Source: an uncultured Rickettsiales bacterium
GTDB taxonomy: Bacteria > Pseudomonadota > Alphaproteobacteria > UBA8366
Direction of reading: 5' to 3'
NCBI GenBank assembly: GCA_913046825.1
Contig: CAJWTF010000020.1
Span: 1 to 37,276 of the forward strand
Length of the DNA stretch: 37,276 nt
In this document: in pieces, positions 16,031 through 25,740 of the stretch
How positions within the stretch are numbered: the stretch's first letter is position 1
Layout: the number at the start of each line of letters is the position of its first letter
The notes under the pieces: generated by a model
What the model saw: only the letters and a program-made list of their open reading frames with translations
Databases searched by the model: none
Told to the model about the DNA's origin: nothing
Position numbers and translations under genes: made by a program

Positions 16031-17896
16031 TCAGCTTCCCAATACATCGTTGATGGCGGTTTCGATTTCGGAAATCTTGAACGGCTTACCTGTGATTAGG
16101 TTAAACCCTTCTGCCGGCACCAAATACTGATCCCGAAGGACGGTCTTGAGTTGACCCGTGTTCATTTCCGGCACCAACACTTTGTCGAACCGGCTGAGCA
16201 AGTCGCCCAGGTTGCGCGGCAATGGCCAGAGATGGCGCAAATGAATGTGCGAGACCGCAAGGCCGCGCTCACGGGTGTTCGCCACCGCCCGGCTAATCGG
16301 ACCATATGTAGAGCCCCAGCCGACAACCACGAGCTGCCCAGAATCGCCACCCTGTGCGATCTCTTGCAGTGGGATATCGTTTGCGATGTTTTCAATCTTA
16401 TTCTTACGCACCATCGTCATCTGATGATGGTTGTCGGGATCGTAGGAGATATGACCGCTATTGTATGCTTTCTCGAGACCACCGATACGGTGCTCCAATC
16501 CCGGCGTGCCGGGCTTGACCCACGGGCGCGCCAAAGTCCCGTCGTCCCGCATATAGGGATGGAACCCCTCGGTTTCTTCGTGATACCCCACCGGGAAGGC
16601 TTCAAAGGTCGAGAAATCAGGGATCATCCACGGCTCGGCCGCATTGACGATATAGGTATCGCTGAGGACCATGACCGGCGTCATGTACTTTGTCGCCAAG
16701 CGTACCGCCTCGATACCGACCTCGAAACAATCGGCGGGTGAACGGGCAGAAATAACCACCAGCGGGCTGTCGCCGTTGCGACCATAAATCGACTGATAGA
16801 GATCGGATTGTTCGGTCTTCGTCGGCATGCCGGTCGAGGGTCCCGCGCGTTGCGAGTTCACAATGATCATTGGCAGTTCGGTCATCACCGCGAGACCGAT
16901 GGTTTCGCCTTTAAGGGCAATACCGGGACCTGAACTCGATGTAATGCCGAGTGACCCCGCATAAGACGCGCCAAGCGCGGCGCCGACAGCGGCAATTTCG
17001 TCTTCTGCCTGGAATGTCACGACATCAAAATTCTTCAGGCCCGCCAGGGAATGCAAGAGACCCGAGGCCGGCGTAATCGGATATGAACAGAAAACAAGAT
17101 TGGTTTCGGCCAATTTACTACCCGCCGTCAGACCCCATGCCATGGCATCGGTACCGGTCACATTACGATACTCGCCCGCTGGCAGCTCAGCCGACGGCAC
17201 GACATAACTGCCAATCTCGCCCATCTCCGCCGTTTCGCCAAAGGCGTGTCCGGCGTTCAATGCGCTGATATTCGCTTGGGCGATCTTCGGCAGCTTCGCG
17301 AATTTCTCGTTCAGCCATTTAACGGTCGCTGCGCGTTCACGACCATAAAGCCAATAAATGAGACCCAAGGTCCAAAAGTTCTTACAGCGCAGGCCCTCTT
17401 TTGAAGTCACCTCGAATTCCTTGACGGATTCGAGGGTCAATTTCGAGATGTCGATTTTGACGACGCGGAACTTCGCTAGCGTGTCATCTGCCAACGGGTC
17501 GGTGGTCCAACCGGCTTTTTCATAGTTCCGCGCGGTAAAGGCACCGATATCAAGAATGACGAGGCCGCCGTTCTTCAAATCGCCGATATTAACCTTCAAC
17601 GCGGCGGGATTGAGTACCACCAAAACATCCGGTGCATCACCGGAAGTCTCAATCGCCCGCGCGCCGAAGTTAATCTGAAACGCAGAGACACCAAAGGTCG
17701 TACCAACTGGCGCTCTAATTTCGGCGGGAAAATCAGGAAAAGTAGCAAGGTCGTTGCCTGCCAGCGCCGTCGTATCGGTGAATTGGCTGCCGGTAATCTG
17801 AACGCCATCGCCCGAATCACCCGCAAAGCGAATGACGACCGAGTCGAGTGCCTGGCGAGGCTTCGACTCGCGAGCTTCCGCAGTAACCGCTGACAT
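16031..17896 (-). CDS. korA: 2-oxoacid:ferredoxin oxidoreductase, alpha subunit (gamma-alpha fusion)
   Basis: A 621-residue fused subunit. The N-terminal gamma domain (SVVIRFAGDSGDGVQITG, to about residue 190) is followed by the alpha pyrimidine-binding part (GTDAMAWGLTAGSKLAETN, SYPITPASGLLHSL, TFQAEDEIAAVGAALGASYAG, SSSGPGIALKGE, QRAGPSTGMPTKTEQSDL). The TPP active site forms between this and KorB. I choose ATG 17896 (MSAVTAEARESK), preceded by AGGAG/GAAGG; an upstream GTG-type extension is less likely. With the adjacent ferredoxin:NADP reductase it suggests 2-oxoacid oxidation feeding NADPH. Confidence 0.93.
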   Translation of the reverse strand: MSAVTAEARESKPRQALDSVVIRFAGDSGDGVQITGSQFTDTTALAGNDLATFPDFPAEIRAPVGTTFGVSAFQINFGARAIETSGDAPDVLVVLNPAALKVNIGDLKNGGLVILDIGAFTARNYEKAGWTTDPLADDTLAKFRVVKIDISKLTLESVKEFEVTSKEGLRCKNFWTLGLIYWLYGRERAATVKWLNEKFAKLPKIAQANISALNAGHAFGETAEMGEIGSYVVPSAELPAGEYRNVTGTDAMAWGLTAGSKLAETNLVFCSYPITPASGLLHSLAGLKNFDVVTFQAEDEIAAVGAALGASYAGSLGITSSSGPGIALKGETIGLAVMTELPMIIVNSQRAGPSTGMPTKTEQSDLYQSIYGRNGDSPLVVISARSPADCFEVGIEAVRLATKYMTPVMVLSDTYIVNAAEPWMIPDFSTFEAFPVGYHEETEGFHPYMRDDGTLARPWVKPGTPGLEHRIGGLEKAYNSGHISYDPDNHHQMTMVRKNKIENIANDIPLQEIAQGGDSGQLVVVGWGSTYGPISRAVANTRERGLAVSHIHLRHLWPLPRNLGDLLSRFDKVLVPEMNTGQLKTVLRDQYLVPAEGFNLITGKPFKISEIETAINDVLGS

Positions 17897-17972
17897 GATG
17901 CCTTCGTCTCCTAGAAACGCCTGATGTTTGGAATGCAAACTAGCATGATTGTCCGATCAATCGACTTCACAG

Positions 17973-17989
17973 CTCCGCGTTCGGCGGAG
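17973..17989. repeat. short hairpin upstream of korA
   Basis: CTCCGC and GCGGAG (6-bp perfect stem, loop GTTCG) lie in the 210-base gap between the reductase gene end and the korA start. No T-run follows, so if functional it is a weak attenuator or mRNA 5' structure rather than a clear terminator. Confidence 0.35.
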
Positions 17990-18106
17990 ACCGCTACTCA
18001 CACTTAGGGCTGCGTTGATAACATTGCGATCGATAATACCAAACCCTTAGTTTAGGTGGCCGGAAATTTGCACTTGTACATACAATCTACAGAGATTCCG
18101 TCAAGC

Positions 18107-19417
18107 TTATCCGTCAAGCGCCGCCAGCATTTCGGGAATACGCGTCAATTTTCGCCTTGGCGCACCCTCCGACGCCGTTGATTTCTCAGCCTCGTCGATT
18201 TTCTGCCAATCCGAATAATCAACCCAACGAACACTCTTCTCAGTGAGTAAATCTTTCAGTCCTGCCCGGCCGGCTTTGCCGCCATCGGTGCAATCTTCCT
18301 GAATTTGCCGAGACGCGGCATCTCCGTCGTGTTTGTTGGTGCCGATGACGCCAGTCGGTCCGCGCCTAATCCAACCGACCGCATAGACGCCTTCCGAAAC
18401 CCGTCCTTCATCGTTCTGGATCACCCCATTGCGTTCGTCGAAGGGGACGCCGTCCAGCGGCTGCCCCTGGTAGCCGATGGCCGGGATCACGATGCCGCAC
18501 GGGATATCGTAAGTCTCTCCTGTGCCGACGGCGCGACCGTCGCGTACTTCCGTCTTCTCCAACCGGATACCTTTAACCATATCCTCGCCCAAGATTTCAA
18601 CGGGAGAGGCGTAAAATTGGAAATGCACGCGGCGCTTGCGGCCGGCCGGCTCCGCGTCGACGAAACTTCGAAGTGTTCCCAAATTTTTATCCTTGAGACG
18701 ACGATCCCGGTCGCTCATCTCCTCTTCCGCTGGCACTTCCCCCGGAATTTTCGCCGCGTCGATGATCGGTGTGCACTCTTGCAGTTCGCCCATCTCGCGC
18801 AATTCGACATTAGTGAACTTCGCTTCCACTGGCCCGCGACGGCCGACCATATAGACGTCCTCCAATGGCGCGGCATGGATGGCGTCAGCGGCATGTGTCG
18901 CGATATCGGTTGTCGACATCTCGTCCGGCGTCTTGACCAAAACGCGGGCGCAATCGATTGCCACATTACCGTTACCAATCACGACCACCGCCTTGGTATT
19001 TAGATCCGGCTCCAGGTCGCGAAAATCAGGGTGGCCGTTATACCAGCCGACGAAATCGGCGGAGCCGAACACGCCCTTTTTATCCTCACCTGGCACACCG
19101 AGCTTGCGGTCATAGGATGAGCCGATGGCCAAGACAACGGCATCATAGAGACCTTTTAGGTCTTCGATACCGACGTCTTTTCCAACATCGACATTGCCAA
19201 AATAGGCAACGCTATCGTTCAGCGCGGTCTTCTCGTAGGCGCGCGACACATTCTTCGTCTTTTGATGGTCGGGGGCGACGCCGGCTCTGATCAGGCCAAA
19301 CGGTGTCGGCAGTCGGTCTATGACATCGATTTCGCAGTCCACCCCAGATTTAATCAACGCATCCGCCGTATAAAACCCGCTGGGTCCGGAACCGACAATT
19401 GCAACACGCACGGTCAT
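18107..19417 (-). CDS. adrenodoxin-reductase-like ferredoxin:NADP+ reductase (FprA type)
   Basis: A 436-residue FAD enzyme moving electrons between ferredoxin and NADP(H). The N-terminal FAD-binding motif is VAIVGSGPSGFYTADALI, followed by LPTPFGLIRAGVAPDHQKTKNV, typical of the adrenodoxin reductase/FprA family. NADP binding lies in VVVIGNGNVAIDCARVL, and the C-terminus has GWIRRGPTGVIGTNKHDGD. It precedes korAB on the same strand with a 210-base gap, so co-function is likely but a single transcript is uncertain. The ATG at 19417 (MTVRVAIVGSG) starts right at the FAD motif. Confidence 0.93.
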   Translation of the reverse strand: MTVRVAIVGSGPSGFYTADALIKSGVDCEIDVIDRLPTPFGLIRAGVAPDHQKTKNVSRAYEKTALNDSVAYFGNVDVGKDVGIEDLKGLYDAVVLAIGSSYDRKLGVPGEDKKGVFGSADFVGWYNGHPDFRDLEPDLNTKAVVVIGNGNVAIDCARVLVKTPDEMSTTDIATHAADAIHAAPLEDVYMVGRRGPVEAKFTNVELREMGELQECTPIIDAAKIPGEVPAEEEMSDRDRRLKDKNLGTLRSFVDAEPAGRKRRVHFQFYASPVEILGEDMVKGIRLEKTEVRDGRAVGTGETYDIPCGIVIPAIGYQGQPLDGVPFDERNGVIQNDEGRVSEGVYAVGWIRRGPTGVIGTNKHDGDAASRQIQEDCTDGGKAGRAGLKDLLTEKSVRWVDYSDWQKIDEAEKSTASEGAPRRKLTRIPEMLAALDG

Positions 19418-19580
19418 CCGGGCGTTCCTCCATGGTACTTAATTTAGTAACGCAGTTGGGGCGAAAACTAACGTAATCAATTCATGGACGCCATAAAGAT
19501 CGGCAAAACATGTCGAATATCTGCCACGATACCGTCCCACCGCTCTGAAAAGATAACTGGTGTTAGTGCAATTCATGTTC

Positions 19581-19826
19581 CTAGCGCACCGGTCGGGTCT
19601 TCACAGGACCGATTTCTTCGCGGCTCATGACAGCGACCGAATGGATTGCCGCGTCGATATTACCGCGCCAGTAATCCAAGAATTCGTGCAGTTTGGGATA
19701 TTGAGGGGTGAGGTCATTGAACTGCCACGCAAAACTTTGGATCAAGACCGGATGATCTGGCAAGTAATACAAAATCTCTGCGGTGGTCAGCCGATAACCT
19801 TCCAATTACAGTGCTAGATCGTTCAT
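19581..19826 (-). pseudogene. usg: usg-like conserved alphaproteobacterial protein, premature stop at codon 7
   Basis: The frame reads MNDLAL-stop-LEGYRLTTAEILYYLPDHP, then LIQSFAWQFNDLTPQYPKLHEFLDYWRGNIDAAIHSVAV. This is the usg family, small aromatic-rich alphaproteobacterial proteins of unknown function. The TAA at 19806-19808 probably replaces a glutamine codon (CAA to TAA). A TTG immediately after (19805) could restart translation and give a 74-residue protein missing only a few residues, so it may be alive. It is monocistronic on the minus strand. Confidence 0.7.
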
Positions 19827-19989
19827 CGTTCCACCATGCTCCCTGCTATTGTCCAACTAAGAACCAGCGTCTGTGGAAATCATATTTTTGAAGCAATAAA
19901 AATCAACAATAACAGAGCATTATAAGCATTCGAAAACGGCTTCTTACAATCGTTGAATGGCTTAGATTTGTGAGTGGTGAATAAATTAG

Positions 19990-20034
19990 AGGGGCCGGGC
20001 CGCATGTGTGCGACCCTAGTGCGCCCCGACCCCT
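19990..20034 (-). terminator. GC-rich hairpin downstream of the hypothetical gene
   Basis: A 15-bp stem with two mismatches (arms beginning AGGGG at 19990 and ending CCCCT at 20034, loop about 15 bases) lies 40 bases after the stop of the minus-strand gene at 20074. The following minus-strand bases are only moderately T-rich (TCTAATTTATT), so termination is likely but not textbook. Confidence 0.5.
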
Positions 20035-20073
20035 TTAGCGTCACTCCGAAGAGCAACGCAAACCGAATGACGG

Positions 20074-20505
20074 CTAGCTTGCCGCGCGATAGCGGAGGCC
20101 AATGATATCGTCCAAGGCGGACAGGCCGTTATCTTTCGCCGGCGCAGCCGGCAGATTCATTTGAAAGAAGGAATAAAGATCGAGCGCCGCGTGCTTTTCC
20201 ATTCCAAGGCGCAAATGCAGCAGCAGGAATTGCGCATCATCCGAGGACAAAACATCTCCGTCTTGCAGAAACTCGATCAAGGCCTCGGCAGTACTTCGGC
20301 TCAATCGACGCGGATCAAAGGTCGCTGCGGCCAGCGACAACAATGCGCTTTTCGTTGCCAGTTTAGGCTCGTTGACCGAATCAAAATGTCCGCCCGCGAC
20401 CGGTAGTTCACGGCGTTTGCGCGGCACTATCACCAACGCTGCTAGAGTGGCCTCTTCCTGACGGGTAACACCGCGGAACGAATTCCTCAGCAACTCTATT
20501 TTCAT
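20074..20505 (-). CDS. hypothetical protein
   Basis: A 143-residue soluble, mainly helical protein (MKIELLRNSFRGVTRQEEAT at the start; ALLSLAAATFDP, STAEALIEFLQDGDVLSSDDA, FLLLHLRLGMEKHAALDLY further on). No signal peptide, membrane helix or recognised motif is seen. The ribosome site before the ATG is weak. It is transcribed divergently from the MarR regulator across 306 bases, so it might be a target of that regulator, but this is only positional inference. Codon use is ordinary for the window. Confidence 0.7.
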   Translation of the reverse strand: MKIELLRNSFRGVTRQEEATLAALVIVPRKRRELPVAGGHFDSVNEPKLATKSALLSLAAATFDPRRLSRSTAEALIEFLQDGDVLSSDDAQFLLLHLRLGMEKHAALDLYSFFQMNLPAAPAKDNGLSALDDIIGLRYRAAS

Positions 20506-20811
20506 GGCTCAAAATCCATAGTAGTGATTTTCGCCTGTCAACAATGCATGTTCCGTGCCGATTTTTAGTCGTTATTCATCATACGGTTAGCGCCCAAACT
20601 AGGCAATTTGTTCCCCCTCTGAGATGCCGAAAAGGGTCAAATCGGCAATTTTACCCCAGTGCTAGGCAAATTTGGCCTCTCGCCCCCACGAAGGTGCCAA
20701 TGGCAAGAAACACTCATGCATTACGCATCGATTTCCACGGATAGAGTTCCCTCGACACTTAACAAGCGCGCTCATAATATAAAGATTCAACTCCATACAT
20801 GCGAGACGGCC
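20506..20811. other. divergent intergenic region with direct repeats upstream of the MarR gene
   Basis: This 306-base region contains two near-identical copies of CTAGGCAAATTTG: CTAGGCAATTTG at 20599-20610 and CTAGGCAAATTTG at 20662-20674. A related ATCGGCAATTTT lies at about 20641. The second copy contains the palindrome CAAATTTG. They are plausible binding sites for the adjacent MarR regulator. No gene, RNA or terminator is evident. Confidence 0.4.
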
Positions 20812-21309
20812 ATGAGCGACGGATATACCGATAACAGCGAGGACGAAGTCTGGGTGGTCAAGCAATCTCCGGGGTTCTTACTCTGGCACTTGGAAAACCT
20901 CTGGCAACGCGAACAACGGCGGGCGCTCGACCCATTTGGCGTCACGACGGTGCAGTTCCTGCTCTTGTCCGGGCTGGCGGTCTCGGGTGCCGGCGAGACC
21001 GTGTCGCAAATTGCTCTTGCGGGACGTTGCCGAACGGACCCGATGATGACGTCCCAAGTTGTGCGAAATCTCGCGCAAATGGGACTGGTTGAAAGAATGC
21101 GGGACAAGGTCGATAGACGTGCCTTCGCAGTGCGCCTTACGGCAGAAGGCCGCGCCCTGCAAAGCCTGAGCGAAGCCGCAGTGCGTGCCGTTGAGGAAAA
21201 ATTTTTTGCGGCTCTGGGTTCGGATGTTCCGGCCTTCGCCAATGCGCTCCAGGTACTGGGCGGCGAACGCCCGCGCCAACGAGTTCAGGCCAGCTCGCGA
21301 ACTGCCTAG
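20812..21309 (+). CDS. MarR family transcriptional regulator
   Basis: A 165-residue winged-helix regulator. SPGFLLWHLENLWQREQRRAL forms the N-terminal dimerisation helix. The HTH follows in FLLLSGLAVSGAGETVSQIALAGRCRTDPMMTSQVVRNLAQMGLV, and the wing carries RMRDKVDRRAFAVRLTAEGRAL with the family's DxR motif. The start at ATG 20812 (MSDGYTDN) is chosen over an in-frame upstream start because the extra sequence is not MarR-like. The ligand is unknown. Its TAG shares the palindrome CTAG with the stop of the opposite-strand helicase gene. Confidence 0.88.
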   Translation: MSDGYTDNSEDEVWVVKQSPGFLLWHLENLWQREQRRALDPFGVTTVQFLLLSGLAVSGAGETVSQIALAGRCRTDPMMTSQVVRNLAQMGLVERMRDKVDRRAFAVRLTAEGRALQSLSEAAVRAVEEKFFAALGSDVPAFANALQVLGGERPRQRVQASSRTA

Positions 21310-24038
21310 TTTTGATCAAAGAAGGTTTTGGCGTTGGCGACCGCTTCCGCCAGCCCGACTCGCTCAATTTCCACACCTTCGGGGAACGCACCACCAAGCC
21401 GCGATGGCATCATTGGGTCCAGCATCACGAATATACCGCGATCTCCGGCGCGCCGGATCATACGTCCGTATGCCTGTTTTAAACGGAGCCGTGTCAACAT
21501 ATCATCATAAGCCCGCGCGCCAAAGCCCTTGCGTCGGGCCCGATGCAGAATGGTGGGGCGCGGCCAAGGCACCCGATCGAAGACGATGAGACGCAAGCTG
21601 GAACCCGGTACATCAACACCGTCGCGCACCGCGTCCGTGCCCAACAGACAGGCATCCTCTTCAGCCCGGAAGATGTCAATTAAAGTTGGCAGGTTCAAAC
21701 CATCGACATGTTGGGCGAACAGCGGCAAACCCGCGCGGTCAAGCGGTTCGATCAAACGGCCATGAACCGCCCGCAATCTGGAAATCGCCGTGAATAGACC
21801 GAGCGCACCGCCGCCGGACGCTAGAAATAATTCGCGGTAGGCCGAGGCGACCTGTCCTAGATCGTCCTTGCGCACATCGTTGACGACCAACACGCGGGTC
21901 ATTTCCGCATAATCGAAAGGCGACGGCACCGCCGCGCGCACTGCCGGGCTCGGTAAATGAATGGCCCCGGTCCGGGTCTCGGCGGCAGCCCAATCCGCAT
22001 CCAGATCACCGGTCCCGTCTCTGAGCGTCGCGGAGGTGATGACGACGCCCTGCGCCGATCCGACAACGTATTCGACGAACGGTAGGCTCGGATCAAGCCA
22101 ATGGCGATGCATACCGACATCGATATCGCGGCCGCCATACCGCTGAACACTGAACCAATCGATGAACCGCTCTGGCGTCTCACTAGCCAAAGATTCGAGC
22201 ATGCTGCGCCACGCGGCGACGACGTCTTCGCCTCGGTTCTGCAGAGACCGGATCATCGATTCTATCCGCTGCCGCGTCGCGGTCTCCATTTCATCCGCTT
22301 CGTCATCGAGACGGGCGATCAGCGATTCTCGCAATACCTTGATCGGCTGCGACAGGCTTCCGAGGCCTTGAGCCAGGTTCGCCGCCGCCTCCAACAATCC
22401 CGGCACCAATTCGCCAATATCGCATTCGAGATCATAGGGTCCGTCTGTACCGTTTGCGCGCGCATAAACCTGGCCGCGGACTGCGCCGAGAAACGATTCC
22501 GCAACACCACGCGGCTCTCCCTCGCCGATGCGTTGACGCCAACCTTCGCCCGGCAATATCCCCGCCGATCGCAACACTTCGTCGAGTGCAGCCAGGTCAT
22601 CGTCACCCGTCAGCAAATCCTCGATCCGACGTTTCAGCCCTCGGGCTCGCCCCGCCCCCCGGGTCTCCGCACCGCGCAACCAGCGCCGTAACTCCGCCGC
22701 TTCGCGACCGCTCAATAAAGCGGAAAACGCACTATCCGCCGCTTCGAAGACGTGGTGCCCCTCATCAAAAACGAAATGCGTCGGCCGGGATTGGTTGTCG
22801 AGCGATCCGCGCGCCGCCTGCACCATCACCAAGGCATGATTGGCGATCACGAGATCGGCCCGCCGCGCCCGGCGCACACCGCGCTCGATATAGCATTTCT
22901 GGTAATGCTGGCAGGCGGAGTAGATGCATTCCCCGTGATGATCACTGAGATCGAGAGTCCGGCGTGCGCCGAGCAGATCGACGAGCCAGGACGGAAAATC
23001 ACCGCCGGTCAAATCACCGTCCCGCGTCCGCGCCGCCCAGCGCGCCATCAGGCCAAGCGCAATGGCGTCGTGTCGGTTCGTGCCGACCCCACGCAGAGCC
23101 TCCTCCATATTCAGCAGGCAGAGGTAGTTCTCCCGCCCCTTGCGGACGACGACGCGCCGCGCCTTCAGCGACGGGTCCGGATATAGGCGGTCCAGTTCCT
23201 GGTCGATCTGATGTTGCAAGTTCCGTGTATAAGTCGAGAGCAAGACCGGTGCTTCGTTCTTCTCCGCCCACACACTCGCAGGCGCAATATAGCCGAGCGT
23301 CTTGCCGACGCCGGTGCCAGCTTCCGCCAACACGAAATTCGGCTCGCCCTCGATATTCCTCGGTCGAAAAGCCCCCGACGTCGCCGATGCATAATCCGCC
23401 TGGCTCGGCCGCGGCTCGGACGTCTCGTCCAATAGTTGCGCGAGGCGATGCCGCGCTTCTTCCGGATCGACTGGGTAAGAGGCGGGCGGCGGCGGCGGCG
23501 CGTGTTCAGACCATTCCGGCAAGCGCCGCCATACGTCGAGACCGGCGGCTGGAGACCGGGCGGGGTCCGGCTCACCCTCTTCGCCAAGCGCCGCCAGTAC
23601 CGACGACCCCCACGCCCAACCGCCTTGCGCCATTGCCCAGGCGACAGGCCGAGCGTCGCGCTCGTCGACTTCAGCCAACATTTGCAAAAGCGTTTGCGCG
23701 GCCCGGACAAGGGCAAAGGCCGCATCCGCCGGGCGGTGGCCGACTTCCAGCCCCAGAGCCTCGCCAAGGCCGCGCGGTGTCGGCACGCAAAAATCCAGCG
23801 GCCGGACGAAGGCGAATAATTCCAAGACATCGAATGCCGCGAACCGTTTGAGAGAGAGCCGCCCCGCCGTCGCCCGGCCATGACACAGCAACGGACGCAC
23901 ACCTTCATTGATGCGCTTGGCCGCCGCCGCGAGCGAAAGCTCCTCAATCTCTCCCGTCGGGTCGAGCCAGGCCGCCCCGGAAAGACCGGTGGCGAGAGCA
24001 GGTGTTTCGGGGAGAATTATCCGGGGGGGCATCGTCAT
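21306..24038 (-). CDS. DinG-type ATP-dependent DNA helicase (XPD-like, Fe-S)
   Basis: A 910-residue superfamily 2 helicase. An N-terminal accessory region (about residues 1-230, starting MTMPPRIILPETPALATGL) precedes Walker A in AEAGTGVGKTLGY (K246). Four cysteines suited to a 4Fe-4S cluster follow (C307 in RENYLCLLN; C371, C376 and C382 in CIYSACQHYQKC). The DEGH box is FVFDEGHHVFEA (D425), and the C-terminal motor has GTDAVRDGVDVPG and QAYGRMIRRAGDRG. DinG helicases unwind 5'-3' and act in DNA repair and at R-loops. The N-terminal extension is seen in alphaproteobacterial members. It converges on the MarR gene with overlapping stop codons. Confidence 0.92.
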   Translation of the reverse strand: MTMPPRIILPETPALATGLSGAAWLDPTGEIEELSLAAAAKRINEGVRPLLCHGRATAGRLSLKRFAAFDVLELFAFVRPLDFCVPTPRGLGEALGLEVGHRPADAAFALVRAAQTLLQMLAEVDERDARPVAWAMAQGGWAWGSSVLAALGEEGEPDPARSPAAGLDVWRRLPEWSEHAPPPPPASYPVDPEEARHRLAQLLDETSEPRPSQADYASATSGAFRPRNIEGEPNFVLAEAGTGVGKTLGYIAPASVWAEKNEAPVLLSTYTRNLQHQIDQELDRLYPDPSLKARRVVVRKGRENYLCLLNMEEALRGVGTNRHDAIALGLMARWAARTRDGDLTGGDFPSWLVDLLGARRTLDLSDHHGECIYSACQHYQKCYIERGVRRARRADLVIANHALVMVQAARGSLDNQSRPTHFVFDEGHHVFEAADSAFSALLSGREAAELRRWLRGAETRGAGRARGLKRRIEDLLTGDDDLAALDEVLRSAGILPGEGWRQRIGEGEPRGVAESFLGAVRGQVYARANGTDGPYDLECDIGELVPGLLEAAANLAQGLGSLSQPIKVLRESLIARLDDEADEMETATRQRIESMIRSLQNRGEDVVAAWRSMLESLASETPERFIDWFSVQRYGGRDIDVGMHRHWLDPSLPFVEYVVGSAQGVVITSATLRDGTGDLDADWAAAETRTGAIHLPSPAVRAAVPSPFDYAEMTRVLVVNDVRKDDLGQVASAYRELFLASGGGALGLFTAISRLRAVHGRLIEPLDRAGLPLFAQHVDGLNLPTLIDIFRAEEDACLLGTDAVRDGVDVPGSSLRLIVFDRVPWPRPTILHRARRKGFGARAYDDMLTRLRLKQAYGRMIRRAGDRGIFVMLDPMMPSRLGGAFPEGVEIERVGLAEAVANAKTFFDQN

Positions 24039-24145
24039 ATTCCGTCTATACTAGCCTCTCGAAGCGGTGTCGTCTCGGTTGACGGGCCGCAGCGCGCGAC
24101 ATAGTGTCCCGGCCCGCAGTCAAACGGCAACCAAAGAACACAAAA

Positions 24146-25732
24146 ATGGCGAACGGAAACGATCTCGCGATGCAGGCCAAGGCTTGGCCCTTCGAGGAAG
24201 CCCGTAAGGTGTTGAAGCGCATCGGCGGCAAGACACCCGAGAAGGGCTACGTCCTGTTCCAGACGGGTTACGGCCCGTCCGGCCTGCCGCATATCGGCAC
24301 TTTCGGCGAAGTCCTGCGCACCAGCATGGTCCGGCGCGCCTTCCACGAAATGTCGGAAATCCCCACTAAATTGTTTGCCTTTTCCGATGACATGGATGGA
24401 TTTCGCAGCGTCCCGGTGAATATTCCCGAACAGAAAATGATGACCGAGAATCTGGGTAAGCCGCTGACCTCCGTCCCGGATCCGTTCGGCACGCATAACA
24501 GTTTCGGCGAACACAACAATGCGCGTCTTCAGGCTTTCCTGGATGAATTCGGGTTCGGCTATGAATTCGTCAGCGCCACTGATTGCTATAAGTCGGGCCG
24601 GTTCGACGACGCGTTGATGCAATTGTTGCGGCATTACGACGACGTCATGGGGATCATGTTGCCCTCTCTCGGCGAAGAACGGCAAAAAACCTATAGCCCG
24701 TTTCTACCGCTCTGCCCAAAGACCGGCCGCGTGCTGCAAGTTCCGGTGCTCGAAACCGATGCGGAAGCCGGCACCATCGTCTATCAGGACGAGGACGGCG
24801 AAAAGATGGAAACACCGGTCACCGGCGGGCACTGTAAGATTCAATGGAAGCCGGACTGGGCCATGCGCTGGTATGCGCTCGGTGTTGATTACGAAATGTC
24901 AGGTAAGGATTTGATCGATTCGGTCCGCCTCTCCGGCCGCATTTGCCGCGCCCTCGGTGGCCGTCCACCGGAAAGCTATACATACGAATTGTTCCTCGAC
25001 GAGAACGGCGAGAAGATTTCGAAGTCGCGCGGCAATGGGCTGACCATCGATGAATGGCTGACCTATGCACCGAACGACAGTCTCTCGTTGTTCATGTTCC
25101 AAAAGCCTCATGCGGCGAAGCGACTGCATTTCGATGTCATTCCGAAGACGGTCGACGAGTATCTTACCTTCCTGCGGAAATATGACGGCGAAGAGGAAGC
25201 CAAGCAGCTGGTCAACCCCACCTGGCATATTCATGGCGGCGCGCCGCCATTGGAAGATGTGCCAGTAAGTTTCGGCCTGCTTCTCAATCTTGCGAGTGTG
25301 TGCAACACGGAAGATAAATCGGTTTTGTGGGGCTTCATCACGCGATACGCGCCGGAAGCGACGCCAGAGAAGGACCGCATCCTGGATGAGCTTGTCGGAC
25401 ACGCGATCAATTACTACCGGGATTTCGTGAAGCCATCGAAGAATTACCGCACACCAACGCCGACGGAACAGGCGGCGATGGCCGACCTCCTCGCCGCGTT
25501 CGAGAAACTGCCGGGCGACGCCACAGCTGAAGACATCCAAAACGAGGTCTATGCGATCGGCAAGGCGCATGAATTCGAGAACCTCCGCGATTGGTTCAAG
25601 GCGCTGTACGAAATTCTGCTCGGTCAGGAGCAGGGCCCGCGGATGGGCTCGTTCGTGGCGCTGTTCGGATTGGACGAGACCCGGGACCTGATCCGCCGCG
25701 CCTTGGCCGGAGAAGATTTAAACGCGGGGTAG
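24146..25732 (+). CDS. lysS: class I lysyl-tRNA synthetase
   Basis: Charges tRNA-Lys with lysine. This is the archaeal-type class I enzyme (528 residues) that replaces the class II form in many alphaproteobacteria. The HIGH motif appears as [11 protein letters not shown] (H49) and KMSKS as EKISKSRGN (residues 290-294). [23 protein letters not shown] and [12 protein letters not shown] are also characteristic. I choose ATG 24146 ([14 protein letters not shown]); a GTG 14 codons upstream would add a basic leader. The ribosome site is weak. A divergent promoter is shared with the helicase gene. Confidence 0.95.
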   Translation: MANGNDLAMQAKAWPFEEARKVLKRIGGKTPEKGYVLFQTGYGPSGLPHIGTFGEVLRTSMVRRAFHEMSEIPTKLFAFSDDMDGFRSVPVNIPEQKMMTENLGKPLTSVPDPFGTHNSFGEHNNARLQAFLDEFGFGYEFVSATDCYKSGRFDDALMQLLRHYDDVMGIMLPSLGEERQKTYSPFLPLCPKTGRVLQVPVLETDAEAGTIVYQDEDGEKMETPVTGGHCKIQWKPDWAMRWYALGVDYEMSGKDLIDSVRLSGRICRALGGRPPESYTYELFLDENGEKISKSRGNGLTIDEWLTYAPNDSLSLFMFQKPHAAKRLHFDVIPKTVDEYLTFLRKYDGEEEAKQLVNPTWHIHGGAPPLEDVPVSFGLLLNLASVCNTEDKSVLWGFITRYAPEATPEKDRILDELVGHAINYYRDFVKPSKNYRTPTPTEQAAMADLLAAFEKLPGDATAEDIQNEVYAIGKAHEFENLRDWFKALYEILLGQEQGPRMGSFVALFGLDETRDLIRRALAGEDLNAG

Positions 25733-25740
25733 AGCCCTTC

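Noticed and set aside
18305..19003. 232-codon plus-strand frame opposite the ferredoxin reductase
   Set aside because: No domain or start signal; the FAD and NADP motifs are on the minus strand.
22101..23851. Long plus-strand open frames inside the DinG-type helicase gene
   Set aside because: They are Arg/Pro/Ala-rich antisense shadows of GC-rich coding sequence; the helicase motifs are clear on the minus strand.
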